NCBI GenBank assembly: GCA_002294045.1
Contig: DBEP01000040.1
Location: forward strand, 71,034 to 86,199
Direction of reading: 5' to 3'
Origin: Lachnoclostridium sp. UBA903
Lineage (GTDB): Bacteria > Bacillota > Clostridia > Lachnospirales > Lachnospiraceae
Length of the DNA stretch: 15,166 nucleotides
The notes below the pieces were generated by a model. That model had not been told where the DNA came from. It searched no databases and saw only the letters and a program-made list of their open reading frames with translations. The number at the start of each line of letters is the position of its first letter. Position 1 is the stretch's first letter. Positions 7,501 to 15,053 of this stretch are shown here, one piece after another. The position numbers and the translations under genes were made by a program.

Positions 7501-9225
7501 ATGGGGAGCAGGAGAAAAGGTACATATTCATTAAAGAAACAATTGGTATGGCTGGTTATGATCGGATATTTTTCCCTTCTGATACTGCTTGTCATATTTG
7601 ATTTTTACTCCATATCATCTTATTGGAATCAGAAAAGGCAATCCACTTTGGAGGGATTTAACAGATATGTTGCGGAAATAGATGAATCCATGGATATGGT
7701 GGATGATCTGATCCGTGAGAACTGTATTAATAATGATGAATTTGAGATACTTGCAGGCGGTAAGGATGAGCTTGCGTCTTATCAGGCTGCTTATTCCTTC
7801 AGTAGACGGATGAAAAGCAAACTTTTATCGGAAACCAAGCTAAAGGGAATTGTCCTGGGTTATGATTATGGGGAAAACTGCCGGTATTTGTTTTATGACG
7901 GCTTTACTTATGAAGAAAGGAACAGCATAAAGGATACGATTCTTGGGAAAATGAAAGAACCCGGATATGATAACGGATGGTTTCTTCTGCAATTGGGGAA
8001 TAATTTTCTGGCCGTGAACCTATATGAAAAAAAGGGAGCCGCAGCGGCGGGAATTATTAGTTTGTCCCAGATTAATTTTGATATCAGGCAATATACCGAG
8101 TCGGACACGGAAATTGTCATAACGGATAACCAATCCCAATCCGCGGTTCCGGATTACACCGACTCCGGCCTTAAAGTATGGTCGCAGCAAAGCAATATTG
8201 ATTCGGAATTCACAGGACAATGGGAAAATGAGAAAGGGAATTATTTGGTTTATCAGCATCCCATTGCCAATGTGGATGCTACTGTTCGGATGTTTGTTAA
8301 AAATGATTTCTGGAGGCAGCTGCATGCATTCCAGATTATCCTTCTGCTCATTACTTTCTTTTCTGTTATATTTGTAATCTATCTGCAGTTTTTGTTAAGG
8401 AAGCAGCTGATTAAACCGTTGTATGACCTGACGGCCACCATGAACCGGATTTGTGAGGGACAATGGGATAGCAAGATAACAGACGATACCAGAATCCTGG
8501 AATTCAAAGAGGTACGCAATACCCTTGATACTATGATTAATGAAATAAAACGTTTAAAAATCCAGTCCTATGAAGAAAAGCTGGACAAGCAGAAGGCCCA
8601 GCTTCAATATCTGCAGCTGCAGCTGAAACCCCATTTTTTCCTGAATTGCCTGAAATCAATGAATGCTCTGGTTTTGGAGCAGCGCTATGGGAAAATGCAG
8701 GATCTTATATTTAACATTTCCGCGCATTTAAGATATCTGCTGCAAAGTGAATGCCAGACGGTTAAGCTGGGACAGGAACTGGAATATGTGAAGAATTATC
8801 TGGAACTGCAGAATACGATTTCTTACCGGAAGGTAAAATATGACATGTCCGTTGCCCCGGAAGCGCTGGATTATGAGATACCAACCCTGGCAATCCAGAC
8901 CTTTGTTGAAAATTCCTTTAAATATGCAAAACTGCCCGAAGGATATCCCGAACTTAAGATTGCCGTTAAGGTGATTGTGCTTCAGACGGAAGAAGAGAAC
9001 TTCCTGGATATGACGGTTTCCGACAACGGAGAAGGATATTCTGCCGGTATGCTGGAATTATTAAATAAAACGGATTACCAGGATGAACCGGGAATGGGTA
9101 TCGGTATCCTGAATTTAAAAAAACGGTGTTTTTTACTATATGGCAGCAGAGCGGAATACCTGTTCCAAAATCAGGACGGGGCTGTTAGTGAACTGATTAT
9201 CCCCTGCAATAAGGAGTTAAAATAA
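7501..9225 (+). CDS. Sensor histidine kinase, YesM/LytS type (TCS2)
   Basis: Second membrane sensor kinase, paralogous in layout to the one upstream but clearly divergent. The ATG at 7501 is preferred because GGAGG is at 7492-7496; an in-frame ATG at 7435 has no ribosome site and would add an improbable 22-residue leader before the basic/TM start. The 574-residue protein has TM1 at about 15-40, an extracytoplasmic domain at about 41-275, TM2 at about 277-300 and a HAMP-like segment. A coiled-coil-like Gln/Lys/Leu helix precedes the phospho-acceptor His378 (KPHFFLN). The ATPase domain shows N471 (FVENSFKYA), D508 (VSDNGEGY) and the glycine box GMGIGILN. Its stop codon overlaps the regulator start by one base. 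It likely controls importer 2; the ligand is unknown. Confidence 0.93.
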   Translation: MGSRRKGTYSLKKQLVWLVMIGYFSLLILLVIFDFYSISSYWNQKRQSTLEGFNRYVAEIDESMDMVDDLIRENCINNDEFEILAGGKDELASYQAAYSFSRRMKSKLLSETKLKGIVLGYDYGENCRYLFYDGFTYEERNSIKDTILGKMKEPGYDNGWFLLQLGNNFLAVNLYEKKGAAAAGIISLSQINFDIRQYTESDTEIVITDNQSQSAVPDYTDSGLKVWSQQSNIDSEFTGQWENEKGNYLVYQHPIANVDATVRMFVKNDFWRQLHAFQIILLLITFFSVIFVIYLQFLLRKQLIKPLYDLTATMNRICEGQWDSKITDDTRILEFKEVRNTLDTMINEIKRLKIQSYEEKLDKQKAQLQYLQLQLKPHFFLNCLKSMNALVLEQRYGKMQDLIFNISAHLRYLLQSECQTVKLGQELEYVKNYLELQNTISYRKVKYDMSVAPEALDYEIPTLAIQTFVENSFKYAKLPEGYPELKIAVKVIVLQTEEENFLDMTVSDNGEGYSAGMLELLNKTDYQDEPGMGIGILNLKKRCFLLYGSRAEYLFQNQDGAVSELIIPCNKELK

Positions 9226-10811
9226 TGAATGTAATTATTATTGATGATCAGAAGGATGTTGTTAATAGTTTAAAGAACGGCATTAATTGGAGCGGATTAA
9301 ATATTGATGAAGTTTATACTGCCTGCAGTGCAAAAGATGCCAGAAAATTATTCGGGGAGTTTCCGATTGAGATTATGCTGTCCGACATAGAGATGCCGGA
9401 AGAGGACGGCCTGTCTTTGCTCCGTTGGGTCAGGGAGAATTACAGTGATGTAGAGTGCATTCTGTTAACTTCCTATGCCAATTTTGATTATGCCAAGGAA
9501 GCCATTATGCTGGACTGTTATGATTATATACTGCAGCCCGCAAGATTTGAAGAAGTGGAAGCCGCTGTCAGGAAAGCCGGTCTCAAGCTGAAGCAGAAAC
9601 AGAAGATGTTAAGGCTCCAGCGGACCCAGGATTTTTTGCTGTCCCAGAGGGAAATGGTTTTAGACAGTATTATTGAGAAAATATTTGCCAGTGAGGAAGC
9701 CAGGGTAGATGAGTTATTCCAGGAACTTACGGACATGTTCCAGAAAAAGTTTAATAAAGAGTGTTATTACCTGGCAGATATCCAGATTTTAAGGTGGAAA
9801 AAAGATGAGGAAGAATGGAACGGGGAATTGGTGAAGCTGGTACTAAGAAACATACTGGAGGAAATATACCGGCAAAACTCCTGTGAATTTCTGATATCCC
9901 AAATAGGAAACTATGATTATTTTATTCTGTTTTATGGGGAAGGAGACAGCTTTACTTATGAAACTCTTTTAAACGGAATCCGTCCGGCCCATGATTTTAT
10001 TTTGAAAAATATGGAATTTGAGGCCGCCGTTTACATGGGCAACAGAGTACAGGGAAATCTCTACCGGAGCGTGCAGAGGTTAACGGAAATAAAGGAAAAT
10101 AATATTATGAGGCTGCCGGAAATATTTGAAGAGACTTACGGGGGAACGGATAGAGGGAAATCCTTGGATTCCCTGAATATCAGCCGGTGGATGAAACGGA
10201 TTGACGGCGGGGAGGGCGTATTGGTAAAGAATGCCGTCAGTATATTCCTGAAAGAAGCCCAAAAGGAAAAGAGTATCCATATTGATATGATGAAAACCAT
10301 ACATTATGAGTTCAGCAAAGCCGTTTTTTCCATTCTGGAAAAAAGGCAGCTGAACAGCCAGAGCATTTTTACGGCAGAGTATTCTTATGAAAAGTATATC
10401 AACGCATACCGGACCTATGATACCTTAACGGAAGCCATGGAATACTGCCTGCTGCGGCTGAAAAACATACCTGAGGAGCAAACGGAAGCCGACCCGGTTA
10501 AGCTTGCCCTGAAGTACATCGGAGACAATATGAATAAAAACATATCCAGAAGTGAGGTGGCAAAGCATGTATACCTTAATGAAGAGTATTTCTCCAGGAT
10601 ATTTAAAAGCAGGACCGGATTTGCATTTAAGGATTATGTTACGGAGGTAAAAATGAAGTATGTCAAAGAGCTTCTGGTAACCACCAATTTTTCAATCAGT
10701 ATTATTGCTTCCAAGGTCGGCTACGATAATTTTTCCTATTTTTCAAAATTATTTAAAAAATTAGAAAACATGACTCCCCAGGAGTACAGGACGTTTCATA
10801 AAACAACATGA
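9225..10811 (+). CDS. Response regulator, receiver plus AraC DNA-binding domain, YesN type (TCS2)
   Basis: Partner regulator of the preceding kinase, translationally coupled to it (TAATG overlap; AAGGAG at 9211-9216). The 528-residue protein has an N-terminal receiver with acidic pair D7/D8, phospho-acceptor D54 (LSDIEMP) and T82. The conserved Lys that normally precedes Pro on beta-5 is Gln104 (ILQPARF), encoded CAG at 9534-9536; the TCS1 regulator keeps Lys. The middle (about 130-420) has no recognised motif. The C-terminal AraC double helix-turn-helix is at about 425-526 (EEYFSRIFKSRTG, then VGYDNFSYFSKLFKKLENMTPQEYR). It is followed by a terminator, then by tandem 22-bp repeats before importer 2 that are its most plausible target. 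The Gln may alter activation kinetics. Confidence 0.94.
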   Translation: MNVIIIDDQKDVVNSLKNGINWSGLNIDEVYTACSAKDARKLFGEFPIEIMLSDIEMPEEDGLSLLRWVRENYSDVECILLTSYANFDYAKEAIMLDCYDYILQPARFEEVEAAVRKAGLKLKQKQKMLRLQRTQDFLLSQREMVLDSIIEKIFASEEARVDELFQELTDMFQKKFNKECYYLADIQILRWKKDEEEWNGELVKLVLRNILEEIYRQNSCEFLISQIGNYDYFILFYGEGDSFTYETLLNGIRPAHDFILKNMEFEAAVYMGNRVQGNLYRSVQRLTEIKENNIMRLPEIFEETYGGTDRGKSLDSLNISRWMKRIDGGEGVLVKNAVSIFLKEAQKEKSIHIDMMKTIHYEFSKAVFSILEKRQLNSQSIFTAEYSYEKYINAYRTYDTLTEAMEYCLLRLKNIPEEQTEADPVKLALKYIGDNMNKNISRSEVAKHVYLNEEYFSRIFKSRTGFAFKDYVTEVKMKYVKELLVTTNFSISIIASKVGYDNFSYFSKLFKKLENMTPQEYRTFHKTT

Positions 10812-10907
10812 AGGGCTGCCGCAAAATCTTAAGTTTATTAAACTTGCACCAAATTACTCACCTGCATTGGCAAGTTATAAGGTTTGAGATTTTTCAGCAG
10901 CCTTTTT
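10811..10907 (+). terminator. Terminator-like inverted-repeat element after TCS2
   Basis: Starting at the last base of the regulator stop codon, the arm 10811-10819 pairs with 10897-10905 (core GGCTGC/GCAGCC plus flanking A-T and one G-U). After a 3x3 internal loop, AAAATCT (10823-10829) pairs with AGATTTT (10887-10893). A run of five T follows the stem (10903-10907). The interior holds two more palindromic pieces: AAGTTTA/TAAACTT around 10831-10845, and AACTTG...CAAGTT reaching 10876. It probably ends TCS2 transcription and separates it from importer 2. The arms match the element at 1774-1988. Confidence 0.65.
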
Positions 10908-10957
10908 ATGCAATCTGACTCATTTATAGCAGAAGTTTATTAAAAAACAGAATAAAT

Positions 10958-11001
10958 GTCACAAAAAGAACAGCGGATAGTCACAAAAATTACAGCAGCA
11001 G
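10958..11001 (+). promoter_or_regulatory. Tandem 22-bp direct repeats, candidate response-regulator operator
   Basis: Two head-to-tail copies begin GTCACAAAAA at 10958 and 10980, a 22-bp period (two helical turns). They agree at 16 of the first 19 positions, including ACAGC in the second half. The downstream copy reaches the -35 area of the importer 2 promoter. Paired direct half-sites about 20 bp apart next to a weak -35 are the usual arrangement for AraC-family activators, so the TCS2 regulator encoded just upstream is the leading candidate binder. That assignment is inference. Confidence 0.55.
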
Positions 11002-11021
11002 AGAAATGATTTTTATATAAT
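10993..11021 (+). promoter_or_regulatory. Promoter of importer 2
   Basis: A perfect -10 hexamer TATAAT is at 11016-11021. At 17-bp spacing the -35 position (10993-10998) reads CAGCAG, far from TTGACA, while TTACAG (10990-10995) would need a 20-bp spacer. A good -10 with a poor -35 overlapped by the tandem repeats suggests an activator-dependent promoter. It would give a leader of roughly 75 nt before the binding-protein ATG. Confidence 0.6.
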
Positions 11022-11027
11022 GGAAGC

Positions 11028-11043
11028 AATCAATTAATTGGTT
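11028..11043. promoter_or_regulatory. AT-rich palindrome at the predicted transcript start
   Basis: CAATTAATTG (11031-11040) is a perfect 10-bp palindrome, extended by two A-T pairs on either side across one G-T mismatch. It lies 7-22 bases after the -10, so at the expected start of the mRNA. It could be a binding site or a weak 5' hairpin. It may also simply reflect AT richness. Confidence 0.25.
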
Positions 11044-11101
11044 TTATGAGGCAGTGCCGGAGAAAATGAAGATAACAATTAAAAAATCTTTTGGAGGAGA
11101 T

Positions 11102-12619
11102 ATGAGTATGAAAAATGTATTGAGGAAATGGGCTTCCATAATTCTTTGCATAAGTATGACTGCTGTACTGGCAGCAGGCTGCGGGAATAAGACAACGGCA
11201 GACAAAGAAGCTTCCAATGCAGGAAATGCCGCGGATACATCAGATACTGCAAAAAAAACGGAGAATATGACTACCGTAAATCTTGCACTGTTAGGTATTT
11301 ATGATTTTTCCGATGCACCGGCGGTACAGGAAAAGATAAATGAAATATTGGCGGAAAAGTACGGAATCCAGGTTAATATAACCTATATCAGTTCCGGTTC
11401 CTGGACGCAGCAGACCAATCTAATGCTAACCAGCGACGAAGTGGATGTGCTTACTTTATTTCAGACACCTCTGAGTACCTATGTGGCTAACGGGCAGCTC
11501 CTTGCCCTGGATGATTATTATAACAATGCCGGTGACGCCTTTAAAAGTGTCTGGTCTGAGGATGAAATTAACGGTACCCGGGTTAACGGAACGCTGTACA
11601 GCATTACAAATCTCAGGAACTTTGCAAATACCTATGACGTCATGATGTCAAAAGCCATTGTGGAGGAACTGGGTATAGACACAAGCAGTATCAACAGTCT
11701 GGAAAGCCTGGGAGATGTACTGTATAAGGTACATGAAGCCCATCCGGAGATTTATGCCATGGTTCCCCAGAGTACATCTATGATGAGCAACGGATGGACC
11801 TGGGACGGCATGGGGGATGAATCCTATATCGGAGTCCTGGCAGACTGCGGCCAGTCCGCTAAAGTGGAGAATCTGTTTGAAACGGACGACTTTAAAGAAT
11901 ATACCGCCAATACCCATAAATGGTATAAGGACGGCCTTATTATGGCAGATACCTTAAGCAATACGGAATCGGGGGATCAGTTGGTTTTAAACGGCAAAGG
12001 CTTCTGTTACTTATCAAATAACAGCAATGCCGCACCGAAGGAAGGTCTGATTAAAGTCAATATAATCCCCGCCTGGGCTGTAGGCAACAGCTATGCCGCG
12101 CTCAGCTACGGCATCAGCGCAAACACGAAACATCCCGATGAGAGCTGGAAGCTGATGGAAGCCATGTATACGGACCCGGAGGTAGCGACCTTATTAATTG
12201 ACGGTATTGAGGACACCCATTATATAGTAAATGAGGACGGGAGCATCTCTTATCCGGAAGGACTGGATGCAGGCAGCGTTCCTTACGGCGGTGCCGACCA
12301 GTACTGGTCTTTCCCCAATGCAGGGCTGACACCTCCCCTTAAGGCGAACGGAGCTTCCTTCTTTGAAGAACTGATTGCATTTAATAAAAATGCGGTGGTA
12401 TCAAAGGCAAACGGATTTAATTTTGATTCCGGTTCCGTTACGGATGAATATTCCTCCTGTATTAATGTAATGGATAAATATTATGATGCATTATTGTGCG
12501 GTGCCGTGGACCCGGAAACAACAATTCCGACGGCGGTAAAAGAATTAAAAGCGTCAGGGATTGATAAAGTCATAGCCGCAAAACAGGAGCAGCTGGATGC
12601 TTTCCTGGCCGGAAAATAA
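11102..12619 (+). CDS. Substrate-binding lipoprotein, LplA-like with DUF3502-type C-terminus (importer 2)
   Basis: Extracellular binding protein of the second importer. The ATG at 11102 follows GGAGGA (11093-11098); the alternative ATG 11108 is in frame two codons later and cannot be excluded, while the upstream in-frame start at 11054 has no ribosome site. The 505-residue product has a lipoprotein signal ending L-A-A-G-C, so Cys27 would be lipidated, followed by an Asn/Ala/Thr/Lys-rich linker to about residue 55. The body resembles the larger (about 500-residue) LplA-type solute-binding proteins. The C-terminal about 130 residues, with GFNFDSGSV, GAVDPE and a terminal Lys-Gln-Leu-Asp helix, resemble DUF3502. 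The substrate is unknown; complex oligosaccharides are typical for such systems. It is the first gene after the regulated promoter. Confidence 0.92.
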   Translation: MSMKNVLRKWASIILCISMTAVLAAGCGNKTTADKEASNAGNAADTSDTAKKTENMTTVNLALLGIYDFSDAPAVQEKINEILAEKYGIQVNITYISSGSWTQQTNLMLTSDEVDVLTLFQTPLSTYVANGQLLALDDYYNNAGDAFKSVWSEDEINGTRVNGTLYSITNLRNFANTYDVMMSKAIVEELGIDTSSINSLESLGDVLYKVHEAHPEIYAMVPQSTSMMSNGWTWDGMGDESYIGVLADCGQSAKVENLFETDDFKEYTANTHKWYKDGLIMADTLSNTESGDQLVLNGKGFCYLSNNSNAAPKEGLIKVNIIPAWAVGNSYAALSYGISANTKHPDESWKLMEAMYTDPEVATLLIDGIEDTHYIVNEDGSISYPEGLDAGSVPYGGADQYWSFPNAGLTPPLKANGASFFEELIAFNKNAVVSKANGFNFDSGSVTDEYSSCINVMDKYYDALLCGAVDPETTIPTAVKELKASGIDKVIAAKQEQLDAFLAGK

Positions 12620-12916
12620 ACCGTACGGAACCGGTAAAGCTATGCAAAAATGGGGCAGGACAAAATTATCTTGTCCCATTTTCCCTGGGACAGATGTATC
12701 CATTTTCTTGAGTAAGCATAAACGGTATTGAAGTTCGGTGAGAGATTGAAGATGGCAAAAAAGGTTTTATCAAAAGGGAAGCATAAACAGTATTGGGTCC
12801 GGTTTTAAGTTTGTGCATTAAATCATAAGGAGGCTTTGTCCTGCATTTTCCCTTATGCAATACAAGGAATTGCTTTCTAGTATACCTTATTTGATGTAAA
12901 ATTGGGAGGAAACACA
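12620..12916 (+). other. Structured, internally duplicated gap between binding protein and permease
   Basis: This 297-bp gap holds no supported gene. A local hairpin forms from 12647-12652 with 12677-12682 and 12658-12663 with 12671-12676. The same left arm (12647-12664) can instead pair over 15 bp, with a bulged GGG, to 12835-12849. Segment 12671-12686 and segment 12836-12853 are near-identical direct copies (TTGTCC..CATTTTCCCT, two bases shorter in the first). A 17-bp direct repeat with one mismatch lies at 12714-12730 and 12779-12795. A further hairpin pairs CATAAGG 12824-12830 with CCTTATG 12851-12857. No clear promoter for the permeases is visible, so transcription probably reads through from the binding-protein gene with partial attenuation or processing. 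Confidence 0.5.
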
Positions 12917-13864
12917 ATGAACAGTACTGAGAAAAAGACTGCAAGACCCGGAAAAAAAAGCAATGTGCAAAAAAAGTGTGCTCTTGCCTTATATTCTATG
13001 ATGCTTCCGGGATTCCTTTATCTTCTCATAAATAATTATATACCAATGGGAGGTTTGATTATTGCCTTTAAGAAATATAATTATTCCCTGGGGCTTTTTC
13101 AAAGCGAATGGGTTGGACTTAATAATTTCAAATATCTTTTTAAAACACAGGACGCTTTCATTATTACCAGAAATACACTGCTATACAACACTGCTTTTAT
13201 TATACTGGGTACGCTTCTTGCGGTAACCGTGGCTGTCATGTTAAATGAATTAAGAAGCATGAAGGCCAAAAAGGTTTACCAGACCCTGATTCTGATTCCA
13301 TATTTGATATCCATGGTTATCGTAAGCTATATCGTGTTCGCTTTCCTGAGCCAGGATAATGGGTTTATTAACAGTACGATTTTAAGTAAAATGGGTATGA
13401 AAATCAATTGGTATATCGAACCGAAATATTGGCCGTTTATTCTGACAATCGTATATTTATGGAAAAGTTTCGGCTATACCAGTATTATATATTTTGCAAC
13501 CGTTATCGGAATTGATTCAAGCCTTTATGAAGCGGCGGTAGTGGACGGGGCGAATAAATGGAAGCAGATCCGGCATGTAACCCTGCCGGGGCTGAAATCT
13601 ACCATTGTTACATTAGTCCTGTTAAGCATAGGCCGTATTTTCTATTCGGATTTCGGCCTGTTTTACCAGGTGCCCATGAACTCCGGACCTTTATCCAATG
13701 TAACGAGTACCATTGATACTTATGTATACAAGGGGCTGACTATGTTAAATGATGTGGGCAGGGCATCGGCAGCAGGATTCTATCAGTCCATGGTGGGCTT
13801 TCTGCTGGTTCTGACCGCTAATATGATAGTCCGTAAGATAGACAAAGAAAATGCACTATTTTAA
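12917..13864 (+). CDS. Sugar ABC transporter permease, LplB-like (importer 2)
   Basis: First membrane subunit of importer 2. The ATG at 12917 has GGGAGG at 12904-12909; an in-frame start at 12902 would precede that site. The 315-residue protein starts with a basic cytoplasmic tail (Lys/Arg-rich to about residue 25), then a first membrane helix ending at LLINNYIPMGG, a sequence style typical of LplB/COG4209 permeases. Several further helices follow. The EAA loop begins at E205 (E-A-A-V-V-D-G, then RHVTLPGL), the docking site for an ATPase not encoded here. The YSDFGLFYQVP segment is also usual in this subfamily. It likely forms the channel with the next gene product, 20 bp downstream. Confidence 0.93.
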   Translation: MNSTEKKTARPGKKSNVQKKCALALYSMMLPGFLYLLINNYIPMGGLIIAFKKYNYSLGLFQSEWVGLNNFKYLFKTQDAFIITRNTLLYNTAFIILGTLLAVTVAVMLNELRSMKAKKVYQTLILIPYLISMVIVSYIVFAFLSQDNGFINSTILSKMGMKINWYIEPKYWPFILTIVYLWKSFGYTSIIYFATVIGIDSSLYEAAVVDGANKWKQIRHVTLPGLKSTIVTLVLLSIGRIFYSDFGLFYQVPMNSGPLSNVTSTIDTYVYKGLTMLNDVGRASAAGFYQSMVGFLLVLTANMIVRKIDKENALF

Positions 13865-13884
13865 TGGAAAAGGAGAATATTTGA

Positions 13885-14769
13885 ATGGTATCGAATAATA
13901 AAGCAGGTCAGATTATACTACATATAATTTTAGCACTTTTGGCATTTTGCTGCATTATGCCGTTTGTTCTTCTGGCCCTATCTTCTCTTACGGATGAGGC
14001 GGCTTTGATGAGAAACGGCTATTCCTTTTTCCCGGAAAAATTCAGTATGGATTCTTATATCTATCTTCTGAAACGGGGAACACGGATATTAAACGGTTAT
14101 AAAATTACTGTTTTAACCACGGTAATCGGTACGACATTAAGCATATTTATGACTACCATGTTTGCCTATCCCCTGTCAAGAAAGGAACTTCCAGGCAGAT
14201 ATCCGGTATCCTTTATTGTCTTTTTTACCATGTTGTTTAACGGAGGTTTAGTTCCCACCTATATGATGTGGACTCAGTTTTTCCATATAAAAAATACATT
14301 TGCGGCATTAATAATTCCATCCCTTTTAATGAATGCTTTTTACGTTATCATGATGCGGTCTTATTTTTCGGCTAATATACCCGATGCTCTGGTGGAAGCG
14401 GCCAGGATTGACGGCGCAGGGGAATATAAAATTCTTTTTGAGGTGGTTATGCCGCTGTCCAGGCCCATGGTAGCAACCCTGGGCCTGATGGTGGGACTGG
14501 GCTATTGGAATGACTGGCTCAACGGATTGTATTACTTAACGGATGCGGATCTGTTCAGCATCCAGAATATCTTAAACCGCATGATATCGGATATCCAGTT
14601 TATTGCCAATTCCACCAGCACGGTGGGAAACATAGACATGGCGAAAATGCCCAGCGTAGGTATCCGTATGGCAATCGCCGTTATCGGTGTCCTCCCCATG
14701 CTCTGTGTCTACCCGTTTTTTCAGAAATCCTTTGTAAAGGGTATCGTGGTAGGAGGAGTAAAAGGGTAA
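13885..14769 (+). CDS. Sugar ABC transporter permease, LplC/YtcP-like (importer 2)
   Basis: Second membrane subunit of importer 2, 294 residues, in the usual range for its family. The ATG at 13885 is preceded by AAGGAG (13870-13875) with a 9-nt spacer; a TTG at 13881 is out of frame. An N-terminal helix (about 8-30) is followed by the extracytoplasmic segment with the PEKFSMDSY pattern common to LplC-type permeases, then membrane helices and the EAA loop E171-A-A-R-I-D-G with VMPLSRPMVATL. The C-terminal tail ends VKGIVVGGVKG, like the MalG-type permease of importer 1. It is the last gene of the operon visible here, and no hydrolase or ATPase follows before the terminator. Confidence 0.94.
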   Translation: MVSNNKAGQIILHIILALLAFCCIMPFVLLALSSLTDEAALMRNGYSFFPEKFSMDSYIYLLKRGTRILNGYKITVLTTVIGTTLSIFMTTMFAYPLSRKELPGRYPVSFIVFFTMLFNGGLVPTYMMWTQFFHIKNTFAALIIPSLLMNAFYVIMMRSYFSANIPDALVEAARIDGAGEYKILFEVVMPLSRPMVATLGLMVGLGYWNDWLNGLYYLTDADLFSIQNILNRMISDIQFIANSTSTVGNIDMAKMPSVGIRMAIAVIGVLPMLCVYPFFQKSFVKGIVVGGVKG

Positions 14770-14794
14770 GGCGCACCTGCACGGCCGGGCTTTT

Positions 14795-14837
14795 GGACCA
14801 GTGCTACCGGAGATTTAGACCAGCATAATGGTCCGGT
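14795..14837 (+). other. Overlapping alternative hairpins downstream of importer 2
   Basis: GGACCA (14795-14800) can pair with TGGTCC (14829-14834), while ACCGGA (14806-14811) can pair with TCCGGT (14832-14837). The two right arms share bases 14832-14834, so the stems exclude each other. There is no T run and no gene in 14770-14900. It may be only a fragment of 3' untranslated structure. Confidence 0.25.
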
Positions 14838-14899
14838 TAATTTAAGAACGTTGTACAGATGAGGAAAAAGGAAATCCCTGATTTTAAAAATCCGGGGAA

Positions 14900-14954
14900 C
14901 AAAAGAAAAAAGGATTCGAACTAGGCTATATAATTCGAATCCTTTTTTCTTTTG
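14900..14954. terminator. Strong intrinsic terminator after importer 2
   Basis: A perfect 21-bp stem pairs 14900-14920 with 14934-14954 around a 13-nt loop. The inner part is GGATTCGAA/TTCGAATCC and the outer part is an A-rich strand facing a T-rich strand (CCTTTTTTCTTTTG). The symmetric A and T tracts mean it should work on both strands. It ends the importer 2 operon about 130 bp after the last stop codon, and could also insulate it from any convergent gene to the right. Confidence 0.88.
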
Positions 14955-15053
14955 AAATTCTTTCGGAAAATATTCCTCATTCATAAAATTGTATATGTTA
15001 AATAATATCATATGGTAACTTTTCATTATAAAGGTTTTCTTATGACTGCATCC

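Noticed and set aside
12752..12808. 18-codon + strand frame in the importer 2 gap
   Set aside because: It is very short, has no convincing Shine-Dalgarno sequence, and lies across one copy of the 17-bp direct repeat.
12666..12944. 92-codon minus-strand frame across the importer 2 gap
   Set aside because: It covers the structured repeats and the permease ribosome site, and has no recognisable protein features.
14721..15026. 101-codon minus-strand frame after importer 2
   Set aside because: It passes through the 21-bp terminator stem and into the permease 3' end, and has no ribosome site or family signature.
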